From assembly GCA_905250025.1 (NCBI GenBank), contig CAJNOJ010000076.1:349443-413442 (forward strand): a stretch of 64,000 bases of DNA, given 5' to 3'. Position 1 is the stretch's first letter. Every line of letters starts with the position of its first letter. Made by a program: the position numbers and the translations under genes. Of the stretch, positions 34,511 to 49,018 are shown piece after piece. Below the pieces are notes generated by a model. That model worked only from the letters and a program-made list of their open reading frames with translations, made no database searches and was not told the origin of the DNA. Source of the stretch: Adineta ricciae. Its lineage: Eukaryota > Rotifera > Eurotatoria > Adinetida > Adinetidae.

Positions 34511-35529
34511 AGCAAGCGATTAAAATTGCTAAACACTATTACGGACCGGAACATTCATCGATAGGAATTTATCTAACAAACATCGGAGATATCTATCGAA
34601 AAGTATGCATTCTTTTTATTGAAAGAAATATATCTTATTTGTTTTCTTTCTTAGCAGCAAAGTGATTTTACTACTGCTGAAGCGACTTATAAAGAAGCTT
34701 TGAGTTCACTGGAAAAATCTTTTGGACCGAATCATATCGAGATTGCTGAAGTTCTCAATTCGATGGGTTTAGTTTTGAAAAAACGCGCTGATTATTCGGG
34801 TGCAGAGATATGTTATAAACGTGCTATTCAAATAGTATACGATACATTTGGCCACGATCAAGAACATTATAAACTAGGAATTTATTACAACAACCTGGCT
34901 GATTTAGATCGAAAACGAAATCGATTTCAAGAAGCGTTAAAATTGTATCAACGTGCTTTGACAGCGATTGAAAAAACACTCGGCTCAGAACATTCCGAAG
35001 CCGCAGAGATCTTACATAACATTGGTCAAGTTCAACATCAGCTTGGTTTGTTTGAATGAAAATATCTTTCTCTTTTTCGATCGTTGATTTTCATTTAGAG
35101 AATTACAAAGAAGCCATCGATTATATCAATCGTGCTTTAGTTATCATAAAGAAAGAATTTAGTACAAAACATTACAAATACGGAATGTTTCTTAATTCTC
35201 TCGGTTTAGCTTATGCAATGCTAGAGGAATACCAGACAGCTTATGAACATATGAAAGACGCTTTACAAATCTTATTATCTGCACTGGGAAGTGGACACAT
35301 TGAAGTTTGTGATGTGTATGCGAATCTCGGTGATGTCTGTATGAAACTTGTCGCGGAGTCTAATGGTAAAACAGGCAAAGCTATCGATAAACAAGTGAAA
35401 CTGGATGAAGCAAAGAAGTATTATACCGAAGCACAACGAATTGTTCAAGCAACCTTTGGAGCTGAACATACGAAAGCCAAACAGTTTATGTCACTTTTGT
35501 TTATTGTTGAAAACTATAATTCTTTTTAA
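34511..35529 (+). CDS. tetratricopeptide-repeat protein, 5'-truncated
   Basis: Partial gene. Exons 34511-34602, 34655-35045 and 35099-35529, joined in frame by short introns. It contains about five kinesin-light-chain/nephrocystin-type TPR units with the typical repeat forms IGIYLTNIGDIYRK, IEIAEVLNSMGLVLKKRADY, YKLGIYYNNLADLDRKRNRF, EAAEILHNIGQVQHQLENY, KYGMFLNSLGLAYAMLEEY and VCDVYANLGDVCMKLV. The frame begins inside a repeat directly at the N at 34510; no start codon is visible. TPR proteins of this kind are abundant in bdelloids and scaffold other proteins; the partner is unknown. Confidence 0.8.
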
Positions 35530-36330
35530 TAAAAATTATTTTGTTGATCACACATTATTCTTGAAATATGAATCGTTATCGAAATCTGATCTTAACTTTA
35601 TCTTATATTGGCTCCCGGCATATCTTCGCAATAGGAATGTCATAATCGGAATTTGTTTTTTAACGTACTGTCTATAGGATCTGAGGGATGAATGTGATAA
35701 GAGAAGAAACGTCGCTCCATATCTACGCTCATATACTTCTCTGTTGCTCTTTGAACTGATCAATTTTTTTATTCATGGTTTAGTCGATCGGAGGAAAAAA
35801 AATAAAAAGTCATGCTTGTGAATATCTGCTTTTATACCATAGCAGTAAGAGTGATTGGGAATTAATAGGTTCGAAATGATTACTGTTTTGGAACCTGATG
35901 TATTAAAATGATCGAAAATGATATAAAAGATGCAGAATATTCTATACCACATATCGTTCACGTCTGTCATAACAAGACAGAGCAAGGACGGGCGGATAAA
36001 ACTAGTCTATGTAAATAGCTCTCTTCGCACATTTATTTTGATTTTTATTAACTTTTGTTCAAGATTATTATCATAAAATAGTGTTTTAACACATTTCAAT
36101 CAATTTGAGCAACTGTTTATACAAAGAAAATATACTACCGACATCTATAGCTTTCCGCAAATAAAAGTCGCGTCAAAATGAATTGGAGAGCTTGACGAAC
36201 ATCAATTGCCGGTATTATCATTATTTTACTGCAAACTGCTAGATCTTGGATGGTATTATATTTGTTTTATGGAAAAATCCTCTTCATGTTCGCAGTTTTA
36301 TTGGTTTCTTTGAAACTGTACGTTCCCAAG
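35530..36330. other. intergenic, nothing recognised
   Basis: AT-rich 3' flank of the TPR gene. No gene, repeat or structured RNA was recognised. Confidence 0.4.
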
Positions 36331-36605
36331 CTATCATGGCTTGGTCGATTCCGACAGGTTAAGTTCGTTTTCCAACGATTTCTTTGGCGCCGGATTCCAG
36401 TCAGAATTTCAAACATAGGTTCCAGTAATTTCCTAACCCTTTTCTGCAAACTTCGAGCCGGAAACAGTCAGGAACTGATCGAATCAATTCCGGCGACAAG
36501 GATTTTGCCGGAGCCTACTGGAATCGGCGAAAACAATGCCGGAATCGACAAAAGCTGTACCAGAACCGACTGAGATTTCAACGGATCCCACCGCCGGAAT
36601 GATCG
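36331..36605. repeat. CCGG-rich degenerate repeat island
   Basis: A clearly GC-richer patch in AT-rich DNA. The core ccgga/tccgg recurs about eight times (gccggattcc, gccggaaac, tccggcgac, gccggagcc, gccggaatcg, gccggaatg) with unit lengths of about 21-31 nt and much drift. It may be a decayed minisatellite or an end fragment of a mobile element. No coding motif was recognised. Confidence 0.4.
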
Positions 36606-36772
36606 ACCTGGGTTGACCATTGTACTATATTATGTATATAAACAGCTTGAAACGAATTTTTAATTCATTATCATCCATTACGAGCTTGGGTATGCTTTTT
36701 TTCTATGAATCGCTAATACCACTATGGTCTTATCTGTAATAAAAACTTTAGAGAATTTAAAACAAAACGTCG

Positions 36773-37599
36773 ATGGCTGAGCCACCACGTGAGCCCAATA
36801 CACCACATAGACGGCCTTCAAATATAATATAATGAGTTTTAATCATGCAGAGACGCTATCAACATGAATGTAGAGGATGTTCACGATTGTAGAATAATGG
36901 CTGCGAGTCTTAGTTTTCAGAAATCCACTTTCGTATTCTAGATGGTATCAGAGATGGCATGAGCATAACTGAACGACTTTGTGCTCAATAGAGACAAATG
37001 TGCATTTGAACTTTAGTGTTTTGTGATGTGAATTTTTTCAAAGCGGAGATTTTCAGTTAAAATAGTTGTCTCTCAGAACTTATCTCAGTGGCTCATTATG
37101 TGTTTTTTCAAAGGATTTAGTAGCTTATTTTTATGTTCTTCTTCAAATGAATATTTATGCATAGAAAACACTTGACTTTTACGAATAATAGAGGCGTTAA
37201 GAATAATTGCGTTTTTGCTTTAGTTCTTCTCAATCATATCACAGAGAAAGTAAACGATGGGCAGTCCTGGTTACATCATATGCGAATCGAATGCTGGCGA
37301 TACACTAAAAATATGGGACCATTGTATTACTACTTCTCTTTTAGAATTTTTCACGTCGTGATGATATTGATGTCACAGCGTTGATGCAGCAAATTGTTAC
37401 GTTACAACATGAAATGATAGAATTATAACTAGGAATGCATCAATTAGAATTATCATTTGATCAACGGTTAGAAAACATGTTATCCACTTTATCAAGCAGT
37501 AATCAAGTTTTAATAGTTGAATTAAATGACATGAAAGCAGAAAATGCAGCACTGAAAGAAGAAATTATTCGTCTGAAAGAAGCACATGTTTTCAAATAA
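36773..37599 (+). pseudogene. coiled-coil protein remnant
   Basis: A gene-like start follows an acceptor-like aactttag: MAEPPREPNTPHRRPSN at 36773. About 550 bp downstream a frame reads RRDDIDVTALMQQIV, LQHEMIEL, then TAA, then continues LGMHQLELSFDQRLENMLS and MKAENAALKEEIIRLKEA to a stop at 37599. The heptad pattern with Leu and Glu/Lys indicates a coiled coil. The in-frame TAA and the missing middle suggest a dead or fragmentary copy. Family not recognised. Confidence 0.4.
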
Positions 37600-38247
37600 C
37601 AAAATTAGTGTTGTATAGTGATCTAGTGTAATCATATTGCAATGTATACTTGTTAAATTAATCATCTGTACACTATAATTCTTCGAAACTTCTTTCGAGC
37701 AATCCATTGTAGTTTTTTTTCTCGTTTTTCGTTGTCAAAATAAATGATATCCAATTGAGAGTGCATAATTGATCCTTGAATCGGAAGCACACTGGTCTAC
37801 TGGCAAGGTCACGATGAAGTGCGAAGTTACATATGCAGGTTGAACGCGTACGGTTCGGAACCCATCGGGTGCCTATTTTGCAAGAAAAGTAAAAAGAATA
37901 TGTAGACCACACCAACCTCAAGACCCAGCAATTCAAATGATGAAAGAAAAAGAGTTCATACATTTTCAATCAGAAACATAAAAAACTAATCTTTTTATTG
38001 GTAAAGATATGCACTAGGCAATCAAAAGGTTTTGATACTAAATCAGCAGAAACTTTTAAATGTACAGAATCTCCGGCATGAAATTTACCTTTTATGTCGA
38101 TCGACTACTCATGTTTGGATTACGTGAAAAATGAGAAAGAAAGATTTGTTCGAATCTTGCGTTACATCAGTCTTATATTAGAGTATCGGTAAGAAAATAG
38201 AAACAAGAATAAGGTTATTTTGTTCTATCAATTATGAATACGTGAAG
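37600..38247. other. intergenic, nothing recognised
   Basis: AT-rich. A tRNA-like T-loop string near 37851 was examined and rejected. No gene recognised. Confidence 0.4.
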
Positions 38248-38505
38248 TTAAAAACGTTGTTTATACACATGTGTTCTCACTGTTGATGTGGATGTTCGCT
38301 TGATTAGACCAAATTTTTCCAACCAAACTAAACTAATTTGTGGCATTGTTGTTGGTGGTCGATATGGTAAAACGATTGTTGTGGTGTTCCAAAGTAAATC
38401 ATCAGTTTTCTCTATCGATCGACGCAAATGATTGGGATAGAATACTTTGTAGAAGCAGGCCACTACTGCATACAAAATAAAGATGATTATACGCCAAATG
38501 TTCAT
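38248..38505 (-). CDS. possible small membrane protein
   Basis: 85 codons from ATG 38505. A hydrophobic N-terminal helix (IWRIIIFILYAVVACFY) is followed by a basic stretch and a tail with YRPPTTMPQISLVWLEK and RTSTSTVRTHVYK. The frame also extends 27 codons upstream to another ATG at 38586. No family recognised; it could be a chance frame or the only visible exon of a larger gene. Confidence 0.35.
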   Translation of the reverse strand: MNIWRIIIFILYAVVACFYKVFYPNHLRRSIEKTDDLLWNTTTIVLPYRPPTTMPQISLVWLEKFGLIKRTSTSTVRTHVYKQRF

Positions 38506-38721
38506 TGTGTTGAGAATAGTCAAATGAATAGGAAAGAAAGGAATTCTCTCACCAAAACGTACATCAAGGTAAAGACAGATAAACACATTCCTCTGATGAA
38601 TATGTCAAGGTGTCACGTGTTCAAATATCTTCGTAACATATCGAGAGATGCTTACTGAAGAAAGATTGAAATTTTATTGCATAAGACAAAAAGTAGAAGT
38701 TCAAGAGCTAATCTGTTAGAG

Positions 38722-39042
38722 TTAATGATTGATTAATAAAAGAGCGATTGCTAGCATGCTGAATATCATTGATGCAGTTGATACTGTCTGCTGTGCATTT
38801 GAATTGCAAACAGCTCGAGTTTGACCAGTGACACCTTCTTTTGGACAAAGACTCGGATACCAAGTGTTGCAATCGTTTTTTGTACAAGTTGTTGGTTCAG
38901 AACAAAACCATAAGCTACGGGAACCAACGAATACTGGATTGCAATTTTGTGTTGTGCAACATTGACAATTACAGTCCACATTGCCTATCGTCAGTTCAAA
39001 ATTGACTAGAAAGATGAAGAGAATAATAATTATCGGACGCAT
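38722..39042 (-). CDS. small Cys-rich, probably GPI-anchored secreted protein
   Basis: Intronless 106 residues. Signal peptide MRPIIIILFIFLVNFELTIG, then a Cys-rich body (DCNCQCCTTQNCNP, WFCSEPTTCTKNDC, SLCPKEG, RAVCNSN) and a hydrophobic C-terminal end (ASMIFSMLAIALLL) suitable as a GPI signal. Ten cysteines lie in about 70 residues. It resembles no family I know by sequence, but its plan equals that of the Ly6-like gene at 29.3 kb. Confidence 0.65.
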   Translation of the reverse strand: MRPIIIILFIFLVNFELTIGNVDCNCQCCTTQNCNPVFVGSRSLWFCSEPTTCTKNDCNTWYPSLCPKEGVTGQTRAVCNSNAQQTVSTASMIFSMLAIALLLINH

Positions 39043-39893
39043 GTTTTAACTTCTTGTTTCTTTCTTGTGATTCGACTTCAAGGTAACATTTAATCGATAC
39101 CGAATGACAGTGACAAACATATTTTTTCTACCGCAACGACGAGGACGAAAAAACTCAATGAAACGAATGATCATGGAGGAGTGTTAAATTGTCATCACAT
39201 ATGTGGGCTAGAGTATAATTCATTTTCCTAAGACAAATACGAAACTATAAATATATTTGGAAGAATCGATCTGTAATTATCGACCCTATTGATTTAGTTC
39301 TGTTTTCAAGTAAACTTTAGCACTGTCAATCTCACACCATCATTTCTATTTATGTAAATGAGTCAATACATTGAAATTCAATAAAGAAATAATTGAAAAT
39401 ATAGCTTAGTTGAAAAAGAATCTGCAAAAGTACATCTTTCTCGAGAAAAATATCCAAGAAGGTAAAAGAACATCTCGAATATTTATTTATCTTTTCATTA
39501 TATACGGAGAAAGTTTTGGGTACACTCGAATTCAATACGCAAAAACAAATCTACAGAATACGAATGCTATCGATACTCGCATAGTTGACAATCACAGACT
39601 ACCTTCTGTTTATCTTGAATTATTAACTGATACTGAATTTATTCAGTTTAAAAAGACGAACTATAGATATGAACTTTCATAGTATATCGAACATGAAGCA
39701 TTTGCAATGCTTGTGTATATACAATTGAAGTGCCTTGATAGAAAAATTTAAATTTTATATTGATTGTCGTCATCGTTGCTTTCCTTTTCCAGTCTTACAA
39801 GATTTCCTTTTGTCCTCATTTTTTATTCGCAGAATTAATCATTCTACTATTAATCTTGTTCGATTGAGACATAACACATAGACTTCTCAGACA
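39043..39893. other. intergenic, nothing convincing
   Basis: AT-rich. A 90-codon plus frame at 39410-39682 has no recognisable motif and no splice context. Promoter of the following mucin-like gene at the right edge; acttctcag directly precedes its ATG by three bases. Confidence 0.4.
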
Positions 39894-41692
39894 ATGGCAA
39901 CAATCGTTAGAAAACCCACGGTGATCAGGATTTCCGAAAGAAATCTACCCGTAAGTGTTTGTTGATGGATAGTATAAATCTCTTCTTCACTTCTATTATG
40001 CAATTTCAAGACAGTAAAATCGATCAAAAGTGCTCGCCATCGTTCAAACACTCTTTCATGTCAAGAATCCAAACCGACAATGGTCACTGTAGCGCGTAAA
40101 AGTCAACCTGATATTAATGTGCATTTCGTATCAACAAAGAGGCGTACATCTGTGACACGACCGAATATGAAACCACCCATTGAAGTATATTGAGAGTATT
40201 GTTTTTCAGTAATATATTCATATTTGCATTTTGAGATGGAAGATATTCAACCGAAAACTAGATACAGCGACTACTTTATTTCGTTTCCCGGCCAAAAACG
40301 TGTCGGACCTGATAACACTATAGTAAGTACACGTTTAAGTTGATCGTCGAGGAAATATAAGTTTCAACTGAATTTTTAGCACGGTCTTGATTCGAAATCC
40401 TACGAAGCTACAAGTGGAATACATCCGGAGTAGGCGAATCTTTCCCTAATGATTACATTGCACTCAATTGAAGATATTTTAGACCGGTTAAAATGTTTCA
40501 AATTAGAAAACATAGTTGTTATTTTCTTACCATGCTTATCGTTGCTGTATTTGTCATCGGAATTTTAGCAACAGCACTCAGTCTAACTCGTTTGTATCGA
40601 TTTTTTTCTTCGCTGGTCCTAGAGTATAGAACAATACTTTTCTAGTTAAACAAAACAAGGAACTCAGTGAGCGCCAATCGAGTAAGTCTGGAAGTCTATT
40701 TTGTTTCATTTCAGTGAGAAAATACCGATGACCTTCTTATAGCGACAGAAGCGACAATAATGTCCACATCTACGGTGCAAACGACGACCACTGAATCAAC
40801 AACAAGTAGACTATGTCTTTTTTCAAATTCTAATGTCATACTTTAATATGATCTAATTTAGGAACTACTACGACAACATCCGCGCCTACAACAACAAGTT
40901 AGTACCGATTGAATGAAAGTTAGTGTTAGTAAATACGCGACTCGGAGCCAGAGTAATCAATTATCAGAAAGTTTTAAATATTCAGCCATCTTTTGATGGA
41001 TAGTATTTATATTTTGACTTCTCTTATTAGCGACAAAAACGAGTACATCGACCACCACAACAGCAACGACAGCGGGGTTGACCACACAAGCCACTTCTGC
41101 AACTACTACGACATCAGTTACATCGGTAGCGGTAACGAGTGTATCTGTAAGCACTACTTCAGTTCAATCAGCTAGTACGACGGTATCTGACGTTACATCA
41201 CAGATGAATAGTACGTCAGATGTCACGATCACTTCCTTGAACACTTCAACGCTAGTGAACTCAATAACTGATTTACAATCCACTAATGCTGAGAACACAT
41301 TGACGAGTGCGGATAATTTCGTCAGCTCCAATTCGGATACGCCCACATCCACAACAGAATATTCTTCTTCCACATCAAATGCATTTGTTTCGGATAGTAC
41401 AATTGACACAGAATCAACAGCTACCGATGGCCCTACACCTACTACGGAAATCGATACTACACTGACAGTTTCAGACAATGCCATAACGCCACAATCTACT
41501 ATAATCCAATCATCAACAAACAACATCGCTTCAGTTTCCAGTCAAGATACATCAGAATCACTGACCAATTCGTTATCCATAGTGGACTCTTCTCCTATTT
41601 ACGAAAGTTCTGTCACATCAGAATACTCCACGGATGAAGGAGGAAAATTGCCTACAGAAGATACAACGGTACTAACTGGTTCGACAACCTGA
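39894..41692 (+). CDS. mucin-like type II membrane protein
   Basis: Eight short exons join in phase. The cytoplasmic N-terminus is basic (MATIVRKPTVIRISERNLP, SARHRSNTLSCQ, TKRRTSVTRPNMKPP). One membrane helix (FLTMLIVAVFVIGILATAL) follows, a short charged linker (KQNKELSERQS), then about 250 residues made almost only of Ser and Thr with Asp/Glu (TTTTESTTTRTTTT, SVAVTSVSVSTTSV, SSTSNAFVSDST). No C-terminal domain. It would be a heavily O-glycosylated cell-surface stalk. No family recognised beyond composition. The ATG lies three bases after an acttctcag acceptor, consistent with trans-splicing. Confidence 0.7.
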
Positions 41693-42480
41693 ACAAAATG
41701 TACGTAATTTTGACATTCGACCTGGATTTCTTTAAAAATTGTCTGTGACTTGGTTAGATTGTTTCTATTTATATCGAGCGATAAACAGTTGTATGGCTTT
41801 TGTATATATTAAACTGTAATAAGTATGATCTGTCGGTAAATATGTTATAACGATATTTTTGTTTTGTATTGTTTTATTCAGTTAATTCAATAAACATTGA
41901 AGAAAAATTGAATTATAATGAACTTCAGGCATGATAAAACCTTTGAGATGCAACTAACAGAGGTCATTAACATGAATTTTTCAACAGGCATGTGCCGTGT
42001 AACATACTTATTAATAAAATAAGGATCTTTTTCAGTAACATTTCGGTATCGAATGACAACTACATATCAATAAAAAATTATCATACTCTTTTGTTGACAT
42101 TAAACTGCCCGATCAAATATTTTTATTTTGCCTTACATCTGCTATATATTCTTTCTAATGCCAATGCTATTTTATTAATCGTACATATGAAAGAACAAAG
42201 TACTTGACTTGATATTCACCGACTTTCCAAAAACATCGAAGTCCCAAACATTGGGTGATGTTCCTCATATCCTTCTTCTACTTCTCATTAGTAAATCGTT
42301 GGAAACGTTGGCTTTGCCTATTACTTACTGGAATTCTATAGCTTGATTTGACTCCTTAGTCTCACGACGTTCGTTGCATCGATCTGTTTATTCTTCATTC
42401 AAAAGCCATGCTCATCATTTCCGTCGGAAAGAACAGTTTTGTTACGTTTATTTAAATACATTATGTATATTTTAGCTGTT
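41693..42480. other. intergenic, nothing recognised
   Basis: AT-rich 3' flank of the mucin-like gene; aataaa near 41890. No gene recognised. Confidence 0.4.
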
Positions 42481-42539
42481 TTAGTCGTATTTACGTTCGA
42501 TAATGATGATATTATAACTTCTGAATTGCTATCGATTTT

Positions 42540-44085
<1,546 letters not shown>

Positions 44086-44257
44086 TACAAAGATAGCTTC
44101 CTATTTTCTAATGACATAATCATAACATAACAATAATGATAAAAGTCAGAAAAATCATATTGGATTAAGTTAGTAGGCAATCGACGTTCTATTTAGCTAG
44201 ATTATGAGTATACTAAAACTAAAAAAATCAAAGTTGGAGGCAAAATTTTGGAGACTC

Positions 44258-45558
44258 TCAAGAACTTTGAGAGCTAATCACATCGTTAATAGCGGAAGCG
44301 ATTTGTGCACGAGTTATAGCGCCGCAGTATCGAGCACCAACTTCTACAAAAGGAATGACGATAGGAAATGAATCTACGATTGATGATTTACTTACGAGTT
44401 GTACTGTATACTGCACTATTAACAGATGTAATTCTATATGCATGACCATCGCTTTGATCTGAAGCTGAAAATGCTGCACTTTGAAAAGTGGCACTTGATG
44501 TAACCGACGTTGAAGTAGGTGTCCAGCTGAATGACGCGGATCCAGTAAGCGGTGTGGCTGAATTGTCATTTACATTCAGTTGACTACTACTAGAAGCAAC
44601 GGTTTGAGTGCAACTGCCAGTTGTAGCGGTGACTAAACCACTAGAAACACTTATGGCAGACGGAACATTTAACAACGCGGTTGTAGAGTTTAAACAATTG
44701 TTGATTTGGTCTAAGCGTTGTTGACGACAACCGCTGTTTTGCTGAGAACTAGAATAGTACAATCGATCATTGGGTCCAGCATCCATACAACGAGTTTGAT
44801 AATAAATATTTGTTGTACAGCGTAGAGAATAATAAGTTAAAGGTGACGAAACGCTCGAGGATGCACTAGAAAGGCCAACTACTACACAATTTGATAAAAG
44901 ACACGATGTTAGCAGTGAATCATAATGGCAACTTTGTAAGGTTCGATAACACTACGAGTATAGCATTTCAAAAAATTAACGGACGACAATTTTCTGGACT
45001 TACGGCTTCACTAAGAGCATAGCTATTGAAGACTTTTGCATTTGGAACAGCTGGAGAAATCAATGATTTCACTTGAAATGTACACAGATCACTAACAGTG
45101 ATGGACTCTGATGTTCGAGCTTGGCAGGCTGTATTAGAACATGATCCAACATTCGGTAACGAGACGGTGTTAGTCGAGAAAGTATATGCTGCTCTAGTCA
45201 CCGTATCAGTAAATGTTGTATTGTATTCAGGAATTTGAAATCCCACTTGTAAACTATAATTATTAAGGCAGTAAACTGAAACGGTAAATACTTCTAGATA
45301 TTTATCAGATCAAATCAATTCTTTCTTACATTCCCCCAGTCCTTGGTCTGTACTGTTATTTAAATACAGTGGAATGAGAGAAACAACCAGTACAATAGCA
45401 CAGCAGGCAAGTGTAGCACAAAGTGCACAGAGACTACTGTACGCTCCAACTACTGTTGGAATCGACCGAACTCTATAAATAGAATTCGGAAAATATATGA
45501 GATTGTTTTACGATGAAAAAAAGAATTACATATGTCGTTCAAGTAACCAGTGGTACAT
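44258..45558 (-). CDS. type II membrane protein with Cys/Ser/Thr-rich ectodomain
   Basis: Five exons. Exon 1 (45558-45531) reads MYHWLLERH and joins IVRSIPTVVGAYSS. One membrane helix follows (CATLACCAIVLVVSLIPLYL), then an ectodomain with N-glycosylation sites (NNST, NYS, NTT), paired cysteines (GSCSNTACQAR, LQSCHYD, SCLLSNC, RCTTNIYYQTRCMD, SGCRQQRL) and a Ser/Thr-rich region (SFSWTPTSTSVTSSATFQSA). The C-terminal exon reads VGARYCGAITRAQIASAIN. No family recognised. The plan, a short cytoplasmic tail, helix and Ser/Thr-rich outside, parallels the mucin-like gene at 39.9 kb, but with cysteines. Confidence 0.65.
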
Positions 45559-46739
45559 CACACTAGTTTTGTTATATTGCAAGACGAGATTTTTTCCGAG
45601 TAACAAATCAATCGAATGCTTTTTACAATCACTTTGAGAGATTCAATAAATAGATTGATTAGAAGCAGTCGTCCGTCTCATACAAACACGTTGATATCAA
45701 TTGAAAAGATATAAATTATCATCAATGGAAAGCATATAATTGTATCTATGTAATAATAATTGGTTTTGTTTTTTATGTTACAGGTACTATTCCATCATTA
45801 AAGCAAAGCAATCATTCTTGTTTTCGTAGTTATATTTCATATACAATAGTGTTGATAAATTCAAACATGTTTTTCATTCTATGGATTTGAACTGGATGAC
45901 TTTTGAGACTTGCGATCAACTTTCTATTTACTGTATTTTTTTTATTCACACGATTGTTGAACATGGTCTCACGCACGGTATACATGTATCAAACATTTCA
46001 ACATTCTCACTGAATTCTCATAAAATCTAATAATCAACCTTTCTTAGATTCGCAATAAATATTTTAATGAAAAACAGAAGGTTTTCCGCAGTATGCTTAT
46101 AATGAGACAACTTTCCTATTTGTGTCTTTTCTATTTTCCGGCTTAAATTATCATATTATTTCTTTCTACGACATCATGTTAGTTAACCGATTCGCACACA
46201 TGTCAGCCATGTTCTACTTTTTCCAACAATATAATCCTTCAACTATGACAAAAGGATTTACAACAATACGAATAAACTCTAACAACGGTTATTATTCTTT
46301 TGAATAAGCGTTTCAAATGATTCCAGCTTTCATATGTAATTAATAGCATCCCTGAAGAGAAATAATTAATGTTTACTCTCAGCATTAGATAATCTATTCC
46401 ATGCCTCTATGATAACCAACTGAGCTTCCTTGTATTATTGAGAAACATGCAACTAATACACAGAAGATTTCAATTACCGGATTAGCAGATTGAATTTTAA
46501 CAAATGACAATGTTTCTTGGGTACTAGTCTATTAACATCAATGAATATGAGAGAATTTGTTATTAGACAGCGTTTCATGTTGCTCTTGGATGAAACTTCA
46601 ATAGAATGTCATGCGCTGTACTCAGGTTATTGAGTGAATGTATAATTAAGCTTAAAAATAAATTTATCTCATTCTATTAACAACAATATACACATTTTTT
46701 GTACTAATAAGAGTGAAGAGAGGGGAAGAGAGTTGGATT
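45559..46739. other. intergenic, nothing recognised
   Basis: AT-rich, with no coding sequence that resembles a protein family. Lies 5' of the type II gene and 3' of the nuclear receptor. Confidence 0.4.
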
Positions 46740-49018
46740 TTACTTCTGAGATGGTGTTTTGTCCAGAACCAATGCGCCAATATTTTCTTTGCACAATTTG
46801 TTGATAATCTCAATTGAATCAACAAGCTAAATAACACGAAAACAACATTTGTGAATTGAATATTTCAGAATAAATTTACTTGTAAGATTTGATCGAATAC
46901 AAATTTCGCTTCATCTTCAGTTCGAGTCGTACATAATTGAATATAAAGTGCATACATAAAACAATACTTAATGAAATATACACTTCCACTATCGACTATT
47001 TTTTCATCGGCTAAACTAAGAATAATCGGAATGATAAGGCTATGTTCCACTTGAGTGATATTCAACGCGTGGAGTTTTGCGGAAAATTCGTGTAAAGCAT
47101 CAGTTGTTTTCTTTCCTATGATTTGATTCATAAAATGACGACTGTATTGGAAACCATTGATTGTCATTGTGTACGATTCATTCTTGTAAAATAATGGATA
47201 ATTATAAATCTAAAAGAAAATTCAACGCAGGGACAATCTTAAGATAGAATCTTACTATGTAAAAATCGAATACACGATTATTCAAGATTCGAGTAAAATC
47301 ATTCGTATTCAATTCATTCAAACCGGGCATCTAAAAGGAATGAATCGATGCCATTAGTGGAAGGTTTTATATATAAATGAAAGTAGCCTTACGTCTCTGG
47401 CGAAAACCATGAGATGAGTGACATCGACTGATATGCTCTTTTGTATATCTTCCCATATTTGTGTTATTGTTGCATGACTACCAGGATAGTTGGTTATCTT
47501 CAAGAAGAAAAGCAATGATAAGTTTGATTAAACATGTGTGCGCGTACGTACACCGAGATTGATGATGCCGAACATGCGTTCGATGAGTGCTCGTAGTCGC
47601 TTTGTATGTTTCAGATATGAATTGAGCATTTTCCAGCGTAAATAGCGAAAGAAAGACGTGACTTCGAAGTCAAGTTCATAAATAAGAAATGGCTGAGAAA
47701 GTTTTTGTGAAAGATATCTCATTATCTGCAGAACGTTTTTTGAAAAGCGTATTTCATAATTGAACATGTAATCAATAAGACTATTTTCATTGACTTCGGA
47801 AATGTATGTGGCAACCGTCATATAATTTTTCACAGTGGATTTCATTGCTATTTGATCCATTTGCTTCATATTCATTGATGAAGATGGTTCAGCAGGTTTC
47901 AAAATATCTGGATATGTTTTGGGTAATGTGTTAGATTCGGAAAATACCGAGGGAAGTCGTAATGTGGAAAGATTATGATCGACATTGTTTATATGAAGAC
48001 TTGAGGTGGAAAGCGTTAATTCAATAAGATCTACTGTACAAAATGGCTCTTCGGATTCATTGAATAGATCTGAAAACGAGAAATGCGAACGGAAATTAAA
48101 GAAATTTAATGTATAATTAATGATTTACTTGGAGGTATATTAACACTTTCTTGGTTATAGTACGAACACTGTTGACTACCTATATTGGACATGTTTGATG
48201 AAGAGTACGATGAAATCGATGAAACGGATTCACGGTTTCTGCTTGATAAACTGCCATTTTCTATTCCTGAGTCTTCCGATTCGCCAAGACCAGACGATCG
48301 TTCGTCAGGAACTTCCTGCAGTGCTGTTTGTCGGTTTTGACGCAATTTTTCCTGATATTTTTCATAATTTTTCAGTGCTTTCTCTTTAACCTTCTTTGGT
48401 ATTCGACCCATTTTAACGCTTTCCATTGCCATACCACGTTCGAAACAAAGTTTTAGTCGACATGCTTTGCATCGATTCCGTGTTTTCATATTAATCACAC
48501 AAGTATCACCGAAAAAACATCGATACGGTACTCCTTGGGTGATGCTGCGTTTGAAGAAGCCCTGTTGCGAATAAGAATATCGATTATACGAAGAGAAAGA
48601 GAAGAACGAAGGAAGGCAAAATTCGTACTTTACATCCTTCGCATGTGATCACGCCATAATGAACTCCAGTTGCTTTGTCTCGACATATTCGACTAAAACA
48701 ACAATCGCTCGATACAGTCTACGAGAAAAATCCTACGTACCATTTTCCAAAGGGAAATGAAATAGGCTTTTTAACTTGATTCTGACTCGTAGTTGTCGCT
48801 AGTTGACTTGTTTGTGTTTGTTGCTGATGTTCTTGTTGAGGTAAGTATAAGATTGAATCAGAATGACCTAGATGTGACGCACGCGACGTCTTATCCATTT
48901 GATTGTTCATCAAATCGAACTTCTAAACAGATGACTATGTTGAAATACTCGAAGAGAACTTCACATTGAATCAGAAAAATAATTTTATTAAATAAAAACG
49001 TATTCTTACGGCCGCCAT
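46740..49018 (-). CDS. nuclear receptor, NR1-like
   Basis: Start exon MAA (49018-49010) joins KFDLMNNQ. The DNA-binding domain spans two splice sites: [37 protein letters not shown] (P-box EGCKG) and the second zinc module [19 protein letters not shown], followed by the extension [19 protein letters not shown] hinge rich in Ser and charged residues follows. The ligand-binding domain is divergent but shows the helix 3-5 signature [20 protein letters not shown] and a C-terminal helical end. The GRIPK extension and EGCKG box point to the NR1 group (E75/E78/ROR/REV-ERB side). Ligand unknown; a classical AF-2 motif is not obvious at the C-terminus ([12 protein letters not shown]). Confidence 0.88.

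Noticed and set aside
37785-37885. possible tRNA (ggttcggaacccatc)
   Set aside because: The T-loop-like string does not have a pairing 5-bp stem, and no box A with correct spacing or acceptor stem is present.
41164-41526. 120-codon minus frame rich in Val/Ser
   Set aside because: Antisense shadow of the Ser/Thr-rich region of the mucin-like gene.
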